Translations under genes and position numbers: made by a program | Shown here: in pieces, positions 18,080 through 27,000 of the stretch | Layout: every line of letters begins with the position of its first letter | How positions within the stretch are numbered: position 1 is the first letter of the stretch | Assembly: GCA_963752915.1 (NCBI GenBank) | Contig: CAVVZZ010000001.1 | Location: 62,001 to 126,000 of the forward strand | DNA length: 64,000 bases | From: DATJPR01 sp963752915 | Lineage (GTDB): Bacteria; Bacteroidota; Ignavibacteria; UBA10030; UBA6906 | Reading direction: 5' to 3' | The notes under the pieces: generated by a model | Database searches by the model: none | What the model was told of the DNA's origin: nothing | What the model saw: only the letters and a program-made list of their open reading frames with translations

Positions 18080-18299
18080 TGTGGATAACTCCTCTTCTGT
18101 GCGCAGGCCATTCCGGCTGATCTCTCGAAGTTCATCTCTCCGTTTGGCATTATTCGAGTGCACATTGGAACCATGCATTGTCACTATGCTGTTCTCAGTG
18201 GCAGCATATGTCCTGATTGTTAAGCGGTCCTCAAAGTGACTTGCTCCATCCATCTTTGGGGGTCTATTTCACCATTCACCTAACCACAAGGAGGATCGC
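18080..18299. other. intergenic spacer
   Basis: Holds no convincing gene on either strand: both short open frames here lack a ribosome-binding site and protein-like composition. It should contain the promoter of the DinB-family gene; a strong AAGGAGG ribosome-binding site ends it. Confidence 0.4.
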
Positions 18300-18893
18300 A
18301 TGGCTTATCTTGCGAGAAGGCTGGCGTTTATCAGCGTTATCGTTTTAACAACGGCTTGGACTGCATTTTCGGGCCCACCGGCTGGGAGCATGGCTGACGC
18401 TCCGAAAAAGGGGTTCCGCGCCGAAGTCCTGATGGACCTGTCGCAACTAGAGAAGAAGTACGAGGACCTCGCCGGAGCAGTTCCTGGAGACAAGTACTCC
18501 TGGCGCCCAGAAGCCGATGTCCGTTCCGTGGGTGAAGTATATGCTCACGTTATTGGAGCGAATTACATGTTCATGGGGTTTCTGGGAGCCAAGACGACGA
18601 TGAAGGAGGATCCGAACATGGAGAAAACCGCTTCGGGCAAAGACGACGTCGTCAAGATGCTCAAACCGTCGTTCGATTTCGTCCGTGCCACGGTTATCGG
18701 GCTTTCCGATGCCGATCTCGAGAAGACCACACAGATGTTCGGGAACACTGTTACCTACCGCATGGTGCTCATGGCAGAACTGGGACATCTTCACGAGCAT
18801 CTTGGTCAGTCAATTGCGTACGCCCGGTCAAACAATGTGGTTCCACCTTGGACGGCGGCGGAACAGGCAGCAATGAAGAAGGATGCGAAGTAG
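18300..18893 (+). CDS. exported DinB-family four-helix protein
   Basis: DinB/YfiT-like putative metal-dependent protein of 197 residues with an N-terminal signal peptide (LAFISVIVLTTAWTAFSG). Four-helix-bundle features: DLSQLEKKYEDLAGAVPGDKYSWRP near 42, VRSVGEVYAHVIGANYMFMG near 71 with the first conserved His, and HLHEHLGQSIAYARSNNVVPPW near 161-182 with the remaining metal-binding His residues. Start 18300 has a strong AAGGAGG Shine-Dalgarno sequence. Most DinB proteins are cytoplasmic; exported forms such as this are common in the Bacteroidota and Acidobacteria lineages. Enzymatic function unknown (thiol transfer has been shown for some relatives). The gene stands alone and ends at a large palindrome. 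Confidence 0.88.
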   Translation: MAYLARRLAFISVIVLTTAWTAFSGPPAGSMADAPKKGFRAEVLMDLSQLEKKYEDLAGAVPGDKYSWRPEADVRSVGEVYAHVIGANYMFMGFLGAKTTMKEDPNMEKTASGKDDVVKMLKPSFDFVRATVIGLSDADLEKTTQMFGNTVTYRMVLMAELGHLHEHLGQSIAYARSNNVVPPWTAAEQAAMKKDAK

Positions 18894-18934
18894 GAGGAAC
18901 TGCCGGCGAATAAGCCGCAGCGAACAAGCCAGCG

Positions 18935-18964
18935 AACAAGCCAGACACATGTGTCTGGCTTGTT
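18935..18964. terminator. 30-bp perfect palindrome, probable bidirectional terminator
   Basis: Perfect 30-base palindrome with outer arm AACAAGCCAGACACA, 40 bases after the DinB stop and between converging genes. As RNA it would form a 13-bp stem with a 4-base loop in either direction. T-rich flanks are weak (TGTTTGTCTT on the plus side). The unit GCGAACAAGCCA is repeated just upstream. Confidence 0.6.
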
Positions 18965-19110
18965 TGTCTTCACCTTCTATTCTCCAGTGTCCTCTTCCTG
19001 CTCCCGATGGCAGGATGGGAAACGGCGAATTCTGAATTTTGATCTTTCGTGTCAGAATCCGACGCGCAGAAAGAGATGACTGAGGGAGGCGCTCGCACAT
19101 TTCGGAAACA

Positions 19111-19602
19111 CTAATTGCCTTTTGGTGTCTCGGAGATTTGCGCGAGGAGTCTTCGATCGATTCGCAATCGATCTTCTGGACCGACAGTCACTCTTGAGAA
19201 ATGGGGATGGTGCGGGTTGAGCAAATAGTTCGACTCCCGCTCGACAATGACTGACGGGACCTTGAGAATGGGTGAGCTGGCATCACGTACCCATTGATCA
19301 CCGATCGATTGTGAAGCATGATCCGGAGGAAAGCTCTTCCAGCGCGGCGGAAGTCGCTTTACCGGGAACTGCTCCACCAACGCGTCGTCGAACTCCACTT
19401 TGTGGAGGACGTAGACTCCGAGCAGACCGGCGCCCTGAAGATGCACGAGAATTTCGAGAAGCGCCAATGATATCGCCTCCGAGAGGTAGACGACCGATGT
19501 GCCGGGACTGTTCCAGCGTCCGCCATACCTCCGCGCTCCTTCACCGTCGAATGCGTTCCGCGAGACCCTGGGCGAGACGATCCTCCATGCCTTGAGATTC
19601 AC
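19111..19602 (-). CDS. RES-domain toxin (NAD-degrading family)
   Basis: Toxin of a RES/Xre type II toxin-antitoxin module, 163 residues. It carries the three residues that name the RES domain: Arg in AWRIVSPRVSRNAFDGEGARRYGGRWNSPG near 5-34 (RYGGRWN is typical), Glu in SLALLEILVHL near 45-53, and a Ser in VIVERESNYLLNPHHPHF near 125-137. Characterised members (MbcT and Pseudomonas Res) break down NAD+, causing growth arrest. The GTG start overlaps the antitoxin stop by 4 bases (GTGA), the usual antitoxin-first order. Confidence 0.9.
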   Translation of the reverse strand: MNLKAWRIVSPRVSRNAFDGEGARRYGGRWNSPGTSVVYLSEAISLALLEILVHLQGAGLLGVYVLHKVEFDDALVEQFPVKRLPPRWKSFPPDHASQSIGDQWVRDASSPILKVPSVIVERESNYLLNPHHPHFSRVTVGPEDRLRIDRRLLAQISETPKGN

Positions 19603-20075
19603 AACGGAATCCCCTCTTCGAGACGCCCGATGACACGCTCCACTTCCCGCGCGCCGACTTCGGTCTTTGCATATTCGAACGGACTATTTCCCCCGAGCGC
19701 CAGCATCGACGTCAGGAACCAGCGTTTCGCCGCATTCTGATCCCCGCCAAAGAGATTCACCGCCTTCCCGTAGAGCACCGCAGCCCGCAGCAGTCGATCC
19801 GATTCCGCCGGGCGGAGGCGTCCATCGGATTTCCGGCGGGAAAGCGTTCTCGGCGGAATCTGAAGCAACGCTGCTACCTGCGGTGCCGTGAGACCGAGCG
19901 CACGTTGTAGTCGCTCAAGCGGAGCATACGGCAATCCATCCATGACCTGACGATGGAGACGCGGTGCACTGGCCGCCACGGATCCGAGAACTGCGATGAG
20001 ACTCACCGGTATTTTCTCGCCGACGTTTCGTAGTGAGCGCTTCTTTCGTTTCGACTGTTTTCCTCGCTTTGTCAT
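19599..20075 (-). CDS. Xre/MbcA/ParS-type antitoxin (DUF2384 toxin-binding)
   Basis: Antitoxin partner of the RES toxin, 158 residues. A basic N-terminal tail (KRGKQSKRKKR) precedes a DNA-binding Xre-like helix-turn-helix around LTAPQVAALLQIPPRTLSRRKSDGRL near 63-88, then the MbcA/ParS/Xre C-terminal toxin-binding domain: DRLLRAAVLYGKAVNLFGGDQNAAKRWF and LTSMLALGGNSPFEYAKTEVGAREVERVIGRLEEG. The first gene of the pair, it probably represses its own promoter; a short inverted repeat GCCA-AA-TGGC lies at about 20115-20124, roughly 40 bases upstream of the start, as a candidate operator. Confidence 0.9.
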   Translation of the reverse strand: MTKRGKQSKRKKRSLRNVGEKIPVSLIAVLGSVAASAPRLHRQVMDGLPYAPLERLQRALGLTAPQVAALLQIPPRTLSRRKSDGRLRPAESDRLLRAAVLYGKAVNLFGGDQNAAKRWFLTSMLALGGNSPFEYAKTEVGAREVERVIGRLEEGIPL

Positions 20076-20222
20076 GACGATTTCCTCTCACGCCGTATGG
20101 CAGTAAGATAACAGCCAAATGGCATGAAAGCAACTGCGGCGCGATCCCCGGAACAAGTGGCATCAAATGCGATATTTGTGTATGATGAAGCTCAATCGAC
20201 CGTTTATCGGAAGGAGAATTCG

Positions 20223-22097
20223 ATGTTTACAGCACGCGAGATTGCCACATACGTCCTCGGACTTTCACTAGCTGCCGATACCGCCTTTTCGCAGGAGAGA
20301 GACAGGAGCAAAATACCCGATCAGTACAAATGGAAGCTTACGGATCTCTATCCTTCAGACCAGGCTTGGGCCGCAGACAAGGACGTCATGGCCCGCCGCC
20401 TTCCGGGATTATCACGCTGGAAAGGGGCGCTCGGTACTTCGCCAACAGAGCTCGCGGATTGTCTGGATTATCTGAACGATGTGGCAAAGCAATTTGCCAA
20501 GCTCGCCGTGTATGCTGGAATGGCATCCGACCAGGACACGCGTGAAGCGAAGTACCTTGCGATGGTCCAGGAGATGGGACAACTCGGAGCAGAATTCGGC
20601 GCGCAGACGAGTTACATCCAACCCGAAGTCCTCGCCATTCCGCGATCGACAATCGATGAGTTTCTCACCAAGGAAAAGCGGCTGGCAATCTACCGGCATG
20701 ACCTCGATGACATTTTGCGCCGTAAGGACCACACCGGAACAGCAAACGAAGAGAAGATCATTGCCGACGCGGGGCTGATGGCCGATGGCCCGGATAACAT
20801 CTACGGCATATTCTCCAATGCCGACTTTCCGTTTCCGGACGTCACCCTCTCCGACGGAAAACATGTTCATCTCGACAAGGCCGCATTTGCGCTGAACCGG
20901 ATGCTCCCGAACCGGGCCGACCGGAAACTCGTCTTCGAGGCATACCTCGGGAAGCTGGAGGACTTCAAGCGGACATTCGGCACGCAACTGTATGCGGAAG
21001 TGAAGAAGGATATGTTCTATATGAAGGCGAGACAATATCCATCAAGCGTTGCAGCCGCGCTGGACGGGAACAGTATTCCGGTCTCTGTTTACCGTAGTCT
21101 CGTCGATGGTGTGGATGCAAACCTTCCGACCTTCTGGCGTTACCTGAAGCTCCGTCAGCGGATGCTCGGGGTGGACCAACTACACTACTACGATCTCTAC
21201 GCTCCTGTCGTCAAGAGCGTGGACCTCAACTACACTTACGAGGAAGCACAGCAAAACGTCCTCGCGGCCCTGTCGCCGCTCGGCCAAGAATATGTCCAGA
21301 CGGCGAAGAACGGATTCGCCGCACGGTGGCTTGACGTCTATCCCAATACCGGAAAGCGTGCAGGCGCATACTCTCAGGGCGGAGCCTATGACGTCCATCC
21401 CTATATGCTTCTCAACTACAACGGGAAGTATGACGATATGAGCACCCTGGCGCACGAGCTCGGGCACACGATGCACAGCTATTTTTCCAATAAGAATCAG
21501 CCGTATAACCTGTCGCAATACTCGATCTTCGTCGCCGAGGTTGCTTCAACGTTCAACGAGGCGCTCCTCATCGATTACATGCTCCGGACCACGAAGGATC
21601 CGAACGTGCGTCTCTCAATGCTCGGGAGCTATCTTGATAATATCCGGGGTACGGTATTCCGGCAAACGCAATTCGCGGAGTTCGAGCTGAAGATTCACGA
21701 CGTCGCGGAGAAGGGGGAGTCGCTGACCGGGGAGGTCCTCGACAGTCTGTATCTGGCGATCACAAAGAAGTATTACGGGCACGACAAAGGGATATGCGTC
21801 GTCGATGACATGGTGAAGGTGGAATGGGCGAGTGTCCCGCACTTCTACTACAACTACTACGTGTTCCAGTACGCGACGTCTTTTACAGCGTCTGCAGCTC
21901 TTTCGGAAAAAGTCCTCGCCGGAGATGCGGCGGCGACTCAGCGGTACCTCGAGCTCCTCAAGTCGGGCGCATCCGACTATCCCATCGAACTCCTCAAGAA
22001 GGCGGGCGTGGACATGACGACTCCTGAGCCACTCCAACTGACGATGAAGAAGATGAACAGGATCATGGACGAAATTGAAGCCATCATCGGCAAATAG
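20223..22097 (+). CDS. pepF: oligoendopeptidase F family metallopeptidase (M3B)
   Basis: Zinc oligopeptidase of 624 residues. The zinc site is in LAHELGHTMHSYFS, with H411, E412 and H415; the third ligand Glu lies in FVAEVASTFNEALL about 25 residues on. N-terminal KWKLTDLYPSD and the mid-domain NRADRKLVFEAYL fit the M3B family. The first 22 residues (MFTAREIATYVLGLSLAADT ending AFSQ) look like a signal peptide, so it probably acts on peptides in the periplasm, unlike cytosolic PepF. Start 20223 is preceded by GGAAGGAG; an earlier in-frame ATG at 20124 is unlikely. The gene lies divergent to the toxin-antitoxin pair. Confidence 0.92.
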   Translation: MFTAREIATYVLGLSLAADTAFSQERDRSKIPDQYKWKLTDLYPSDQAWAADKDVMARRLPGLSRWKGALGTSPTELADCLDYLNDVAKQFAKLAVYAGMASDQDTREAKYLAMVQEMGQLGAEFGAQTSYIQPEVLAIPRSTIDEFLTKEKRLAIYRHDLDDILRRKDHTGTANEEKIIADAGLMADGPDNIYGIFSNADFPFPDVTLSDGKHVHLDKAAFALNRMLPNRADRKLVFEAYLGKLEDFKRTFGTQLYAEVKKDMFYMKARQYPSSVAAALDGNSIPVSVYRSLVDGVDANLPTFWRYLKLRQRMLGVDQLHYYDLYAPVVKSVDLNYTYEEAQQNVLAALSPLGQEYVQTAKNGFAARWLDVYPNTGKRAGAYSQGGAYDVHPYMLLNYNGKYDDMSTLAHELGHTMHSYFSNKNQPYNLSQYSIFVAEVASTFNEALLIDYMLRTTKDPNVRLSMLGSYLDNIRGTVFRQTQFAEFELKIHDVAEKGESLTGEVLDSLYLAITKKYYGHDKGICVVDDMVKVEWASVPHFYYNYYVFQYATSFTASAALSEKVLAGDAAATQRYLELLKSGASDYPIELLKKAGVDMTTPEPLQLTMKKMNRIMDEIEAIIGK

Positions 22098-22122
22098 AAC
22101 AGCGACAACCGCAAAGCGGGAG

Positions 22123-22161
22123 AACCCGTCACCTGCCATCACTATCGGCATGTGACGGGTT
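22123..22161. terminator. hairpin between convergent genes
   Basis: Arms AACCCGTCAC and GTGACGGGTT (10 perfect base pairs), extended inward by TGCC/GGCA with a one-base mismatch on each side, 25 bases after the pepF stop and ahead of the converging gene's stop. Lacks a long T-tract; it probably ends transcription from both sides. Confidence 0.6.
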
Positions 22162-22171
22162 ATCTCGAGCA

Positions 22172-22891
22172 CTACTTCGCAAGAACGTCGTCCAGCTTTT
22201 GATATTGTTCGTGGACTTTTTCGACCGCCGTGTGCATCTCTTTCGCATCGCCTTTTGGCGCAACTGAGGCGAACGCATCGACCGCCAGCGTCAGATCCTT
22301 CCTCGATGCGTTGAACACTTCTTCTTTCGCCTTGAGCCGGTCCGGGAGGACGGCCGCATTCAACGCCACCATCTTCTCCTTCAACGCCACAGCCGATTGC
22401 TGCATCCTCGCCACGGAATCCCCCGGCATATAGTAGTGATACAGCATGTAGAGACTGGTGTGGAATTCACCGAGCTCTGTGATCGAGGGACGCAGAACGC
22501 GGACAAGCTTCTCATACTGCATATGGAGCTTCTCCGCCGCATCGAGCAGCTGTTGTGGTTGTTTGGCGTCCAGCGCTGAACGATAGTCCGCGGCAATTGC
22601 CTGAAGTGCCTTCACCTGCATGTCCCAGGCGTCCTTCCGTTCCCTCAGGATTCCGGGGAGCGCCGCCGCCGCAATTTCCTTCACTCCCGACTCGACGTCC
22701 GGTGCGAGTGCCTCAAGCTTCTTCGTATCCTTGCCCGGCCAGGCGTCATGCCAGATCGTATAAATCACCGTATGAAAATTGTTTAATGCCGGCACCTCCG
22801 CGGAGGTCTCGGATGGATGTTGTGTAGCTTGAGACAAAAGCAATCCCGTACACAGAGATGTCATCAGCAGGAGGAGAACGGTTCGGCGCAT
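22172..22891 (-). CDS. exported helical protein with an internal duplication, unknown function
   Basis: Protein of 239 residues from the ATG at 22891 (MRRTVLLLLMTSLCTGLLLSQ signal peptide); the upstream in-frame extension is not plausible. The mature part is two copies of about 95 residues. Copy 1 starts ALNNFHTVIYTIWHDAWPGKD and ends LHMQYEKLVRVL; copy 2 starts ELGEFHTSLYMLYHYYMPGDS and ends VHEQYQKLDDVL. Each copy conserves F-H-T, a second His, a Pro-Gly turn, LP-x-R-x-(K/R)-E-x-(F/A), and a C-terminal His-x-QY. It is predicted all-helical. The duplicated His residues could bind metal or haem (inference; cytochrome b562-like bundles are a comparison, not an identification). No family name is recognised. 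Confidence 0.7.
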   Translation of the reverse strand: MRRTVLLLLMTSLCTGLLLSQATQHPSETSAEVPALNNFHTVIYTIWHDAWPGKDTKKLEALAPDVESGVKEIAAAALPGILRERKDAWDMQVKALQAIAADYRSALDAKQPQQLLDAAEKLHMQYEKLVRVLRPSITELGEFHTSLYMLYHYYMPGDSVARMQQSAVALKEKMVALNAAVLPDRLKAKEEVFNASRKDLTLAVDAFASVAPKGDAKEMHTAVEKVHEQYQKLDDVLAK

Positions 22892-22979
22892 GGTAAGCTC
22901 CCTGGATATGGAAAATGACACAGGCGTGGAGCAGATAGCACTCCACGCCCGGTTGTTCATCGCATGATGGTGCAGTCGT

Positions 22980-23969
22980 CTATCGGTACGCCTGCAACAC
23001 CTTCATGTAGTTGGCCCGCTCAAATGCGGAAGGATCGGCTATGGAACGTTGACTCATGCTCCCCTTCATTTGCGCAACAGAGACATACTCGTGCTCTTCG
23101 AGCCAACTGGTCATATTGGTAAGGATTTCCGAGATGCGTTGAGGGCCATGCTTCAAGAGGGCCGAAGCAAGCATCGTCGCATCTGCGCCAGCCATCAGCA
23201 TCTTCAATGCATCTTCCGCCGTATGCACGCCCGTCGTTGCCGCGAGACTAGCTTTCAGTCGTCCGTGGAGGATCGCAATCCAGCGAAGCGGGAGACGCAT
23301 ATCTATAGAATTGCTCAGGTGGAGATTCGGCGTGATCTCGAGCGTTTCAAGGTCGATGTCGGGCTGATAAAACCGGTTGAACAACACAAGCCCATTTGCT
23401 CCGGCTTCGTCGAGACGCCGCGCCATATTTGCCATGGCGCTGAAGAACGGACTGAGCTTCATCGCGACCGGTATGCGGACTGTGGATTTGACGGCCTTGA
23501 GCACATCGATATAGCGATTCTCGACCTCTGCGCTTCCCACAGCGGGGTCGGTGGGGATATAGTAGACATTCAGTTCGAGGGCATCGGCTCCGGCTTCCTC
23601 GATATTCTTCGCGTACTTAATCCATCCCCCGGGTGTTACGCCGTTCAGACTTCCGATAATCGGAATCTTCAGTGCCGCCTTTGCCTTTGCGATCAGATCG
23701 ATATACTCCTCCGGGCCCAGATTGAACGATTGCGGCTGGGGGAAATACGTCAACGCTTCGGCAAAAGTCTCCGAGCCCCGGGTGAGATAGTGATTGAGCT
23801 CGGCCTGTTCGTGGGTGATCTGTTCTTCGAACAAGGAATACATCACTAGCGCCGAGGCACCGGCATCCTCCACACGCCGCATCGAATCGAGGCTGTAGGA
23901 TAAGGGCGACGCCGAGGCCACCAGCGGATTTTTCAGTTTCAGACTGAGATACGTGGTTGAGAAGTCCAT
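22980..23969 (-). CDS. dihydroorotate-dehydrogenase-like FMN protein
   Basis: TIM-barrel flavoprotein of 329 residues, resembling class 1 dihydroorotate dehydrogenase: FSTTYLSLKLKNPLVASASPLS at the N-terminus, EEQITHEQAELNHYLTRGSETFAEAL near 48, IPIIGSLNGVTPGGWI near 104, ALELNVYYIPTD near 128, VAMKLSPFFS near 168 with the conserved Lys, GLVLFNRFYQPDID near 190, and AATTGVHTAEDALKMLMAGADATMLASAL near 243. The catalytic Cys/Ser region of true PyrD is not obvious, and such paralogues are often annotated as dihydroorotate dehydrogenase-like proteins of unknown substrate. It lies 130 bases downstream of nifJ on the same strand, an association seen in other anaerobes. Confidence 0.85.
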   Translation of the reverse strand: MDFSTTYLSLKLKNPLVASASPLSYSLDSMRRVEDAGASALVMYSLFEEQITHEQAELNHYLTRGSETFAEALTYFPQPQSFNLGPEEYIDLIAKAKAALKIPIIGSLNGVTPGGWIKYAKNIEEAGADALELNVYYIPTDPAVGSAEVENRYIDVLKAVKSTVRIPVAMKLSPFFSAMANMARRLDEAGANGLVLFNRFYQPDIDLETLEITPNLHLSNSIDMRLPLRWIAILHGRLKASLAATTGVHTAEDALKMLMAGADATMLASALLKHGPQRISEILTNMTSWLEEHEYVSVAQMKGSMSQRSIADPSAFERANYMKVLQAYR

Positions 23970-24016
23970 TCTAGCACCCTGCCATGAGTGGTCAATTTCC
24001 GGTGAGAGTTACCGGG

Positions 24017-24081
24017 AGCAGAAAGTAGGAGTACGATGGAGAGGGTCAAGCATTCCTGTTTCGTACCTCCTACTTGCTGCT
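24017..24081. repeat. imperfect inverted repeat with GTAGGAG/CTCCTAC cores
   Basis: Between nifJ and the DHOD-like gene. Left arm AGCAGAAAGTAGGAGTACGA (24017-24036) faces right arm starting TCGTACCTCCTACTTGCTGC (24061-24080), with a 24-base loop. It could act as an attenuator between nifJ and its neighbour, or belong to the dispersed CCTAC-rich elements also seen near 28060 and 33360. Confidence 0.5.
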
Positions 24082-24099
24082 CGTGCCGGTCAGCGAACG

Positions 24100-27000
24100 T
24101 TACGCGTGTTCTACCGCTGGTTTCCGAGCCGCTCCGCCATCCTGCGCCATCTCCTCGTACTTCTTCCAGCGTTTCTGGGCATCTTCCTCCGCCTCTTTCA
24201 TCAGGAACTTCGCAGCTTCGGGGTTGCTCTTTGTCAACATCTTGTATCGCGTTTCCGTATATGCGTAGTCTTCGAACCTCTTCGTGGGGGTCTTGGAGTC
24301 AAGTTTGAAGGGGTTCTTTCCTTCTGCGGCAAGCATCGGGTTGAACCGGTAGAGCGGCCAATGACCGCACTCAACCGCGGCCTTCTGGTTGGTCATACCC
24401 TTCGCCATATCGATCCCATGGGCGATACAGTGGCTGTAGGCGATGATGATCGAGGGCCCATCATATGCCTCGGCTTCGATGAATGCCTTGATCGTCTGCA
24501 TGTCATTGTATCCCATGGCCACGTTTGCGACATACACATTGCCGTACGTCATTGCAATCATGCCAAGGTCCTTCTTCGCTGTCGGCTTGCCGCCCGCAGC
24601 AAATTTCGCTACGGCTGCCCGCGGTGTCGACTTCGACATCTGACCACCGGTGTTGGAATAGACTTCGGTATCGAGGACCAGGATATTGACATTTTTGCCG
24701 GACGCAAGAACGTGATCCAGTCCGCCGAACCCGATGTCATATGCCCAGCCGTCTCCGCCCATAATCCAGATGCTCTTCTTCACGAGCATGTCCGCAAGAC
24801 TCAGCAGGTTCCTGGCTTCCGGCTCCTTCATGGATTCAAGCTTCGTTTTCAGGGCCACCACTCTCTGGCGTTGCTCGTAAATCCCCGCCTCATCCTTTTG
24901 GTCCGCCTTCAGAATGGCCGTGACTAGCTCGTCCCCAAGCTTCGGGGCAAGCGTCTGCAGCAGCTCCCGCGCCATCCCTTCCTGCTTGTCGACGGCGAGT
25001 CGCATACCGAGACCGAACTCCGCATTGTCCTCAAAGAGCGAGTTGGACCACGCCGGTCCACGGTTGTCCTTGTTCTTCGCCCATGGCGTCGTCGGCAGGT
25101 TGCCTCCGTAGATGGAGGAGCATCCCGTTGCATTCGCTACGTACATCCGGTCACCAAACAGTTGGCTGGCCAGTTTCACGTACGGTGTTTCGCCGCACCC
25201 CGAGCACGCCCCGCTGAATTCGAACAGCGGCTCGAGGAACTGGGACCCCTTCACGGAGTCGACTCTCGCAGTCTTCCGGTCCGCTTCAGGGATAGTGAGG
25301 AAGAACTCGAAATTGTCACGCTCCGATTCACGGATCGGCGGCTGCGGCATCATGTTGATAGCCTTCAGCCGGGTTTCCGTCTTGTTCTTCGCGGGGCATA
25401 CTTCCACGCACAGTCCGCAGCCGGTGCAATCTTCCGGAGCGACCTGGACGGAATATTTCATCCCCTTGTATTCGGGCCCTTTGTAGTCCATCGATTTAAA
25501 CGTCGCCGGCGCCTTCGCAAGCTCCTTCGGGTCAAACACCTTCACCCGGATCGACGCATGCGGGCACACGATCGCGCACTTATTGCACTGAATGCAGACC
25601 GGCATGTCCCACACCGGGATCTCGAGTGCGATGTTGCGCTTCTCCCAGCGTGCTGTCGCCGTGGGATAGGTCCCATCGACGGGCATGGCGCTCACCGGGA
25701 GCGAGTCCCCGAAGCCCGCCATGATCTGCGCAGTAAAGTTCTTCACGAAGTCCGGTGCCTTGATCGATACCACCGGCGGCATTTCGATCCTGCTGCTGAC
25801 CGAGGCCGGAACCTTCACTTGAAACAGATTCGCAAGGGTCTGGTCGACGGCGGCATAGTTCTGCTGGACGATCTGGTCGCCTTTCTTTCCGTAGGTTTTC
25901 TTGATCGACTTTTTGATCGCTTCGATTGCCTGATCGCGCGGCAACACTCCGCTGATCGCGAAGAAGCAGGTCTGCATAATCGTGTTGACGCGCGAACCCA
26001 TGCCCGTGGCCTGCGCCACTTTGTAGCCGTCGATCACATAAAACTTGATCTTCTTCCTAATGATCTGTTCCTGAATCGTCCGGGGAAGCTTGTCCCACAC
26101 TTCATCGGGTCCGAAGAGGCTGTTCAGCAGGAATGTCGCACCCGGGATGGCTTCCTTCAGAACATCATAGCGTTCAAGGAACATCCACTGATGGCACGCG
26201 ACGAAGTTTGCGCTGCTGACGAGATACGTGGAATGGATCGGCCGGGGGCCAAAACGAAGGTGCGACGTTGTCGTCGATCCCGACTTCTTCGAATCGTAGA
26301 CAAAGTATCCCTGCGCGTAATTGGGAGTGTCTTCGCCGATAATCTTGATCGAGTTCTTGTTCGCTCCAACCGTGCCGTCCGCACCGAGACCGTAGAACAG
26401 GGCACGCACAACGTCGTCGGCTTCCGTCGTGAACGTGGGGTCGACGTCAAGGCTCAGGTTTGTCACGTCATCGATGATACCAACCATGAAGTGATTCTTG
26501 GGTGAGGGCTTCTTCAGCTCGTCATAGGTCGCCTTCACCATTGCCGGCGTGAATTCCTTTGACGAGAGACCGTAGCGTCCGCCGATGATGCGCGGCATCT
26601 GTTTGAACGGCGCCGTGCCCGCGGCAAGAGCTTCCGCTATGCCCGTGACAACGTCGAGGTAAAGCGGTTCACCGGCGGATCCCGGTTCCTTTGTGCGATC
26701 AAGGACAGCGATCGATTTCACCGTGGCGGGCAGCGCCGCCACGAAATGCTTCACCGAGAACGGGCGATACAGGCGGACCTTGAGCAGTCCAAGGTTTTCG
26801 CCTTTGGCGTTGAGATAGTCGACCGTCTCCTGGGCCGGTTCGCAACCGGATCCCATCATGATGAGGACCTTTTCCGCGGTCGGGGATCCGTAGTATTGGT
26901 ACAGCTTGTATTCCCGACCCACCAGACCTTTGAGCTGGTCCATGTACTTCTGGACGATGTCCGGGACCTTTTCATAAAACGTGTTGACGGTCTCGCGCCC

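Noticed and set aside
18030..18253. Small open frames on both strands after the lipase gene
   Set aside because: Low-complexity, no ribosome-binding site, and they overlap each other and the gene end.
25162..26505. 447-codon plus-strand open frame inside nifJ
   Set aside because: Antisense shadow of a high-G+C gene; the composition is not protein-like (many Arg, His) and nifJ is full length.
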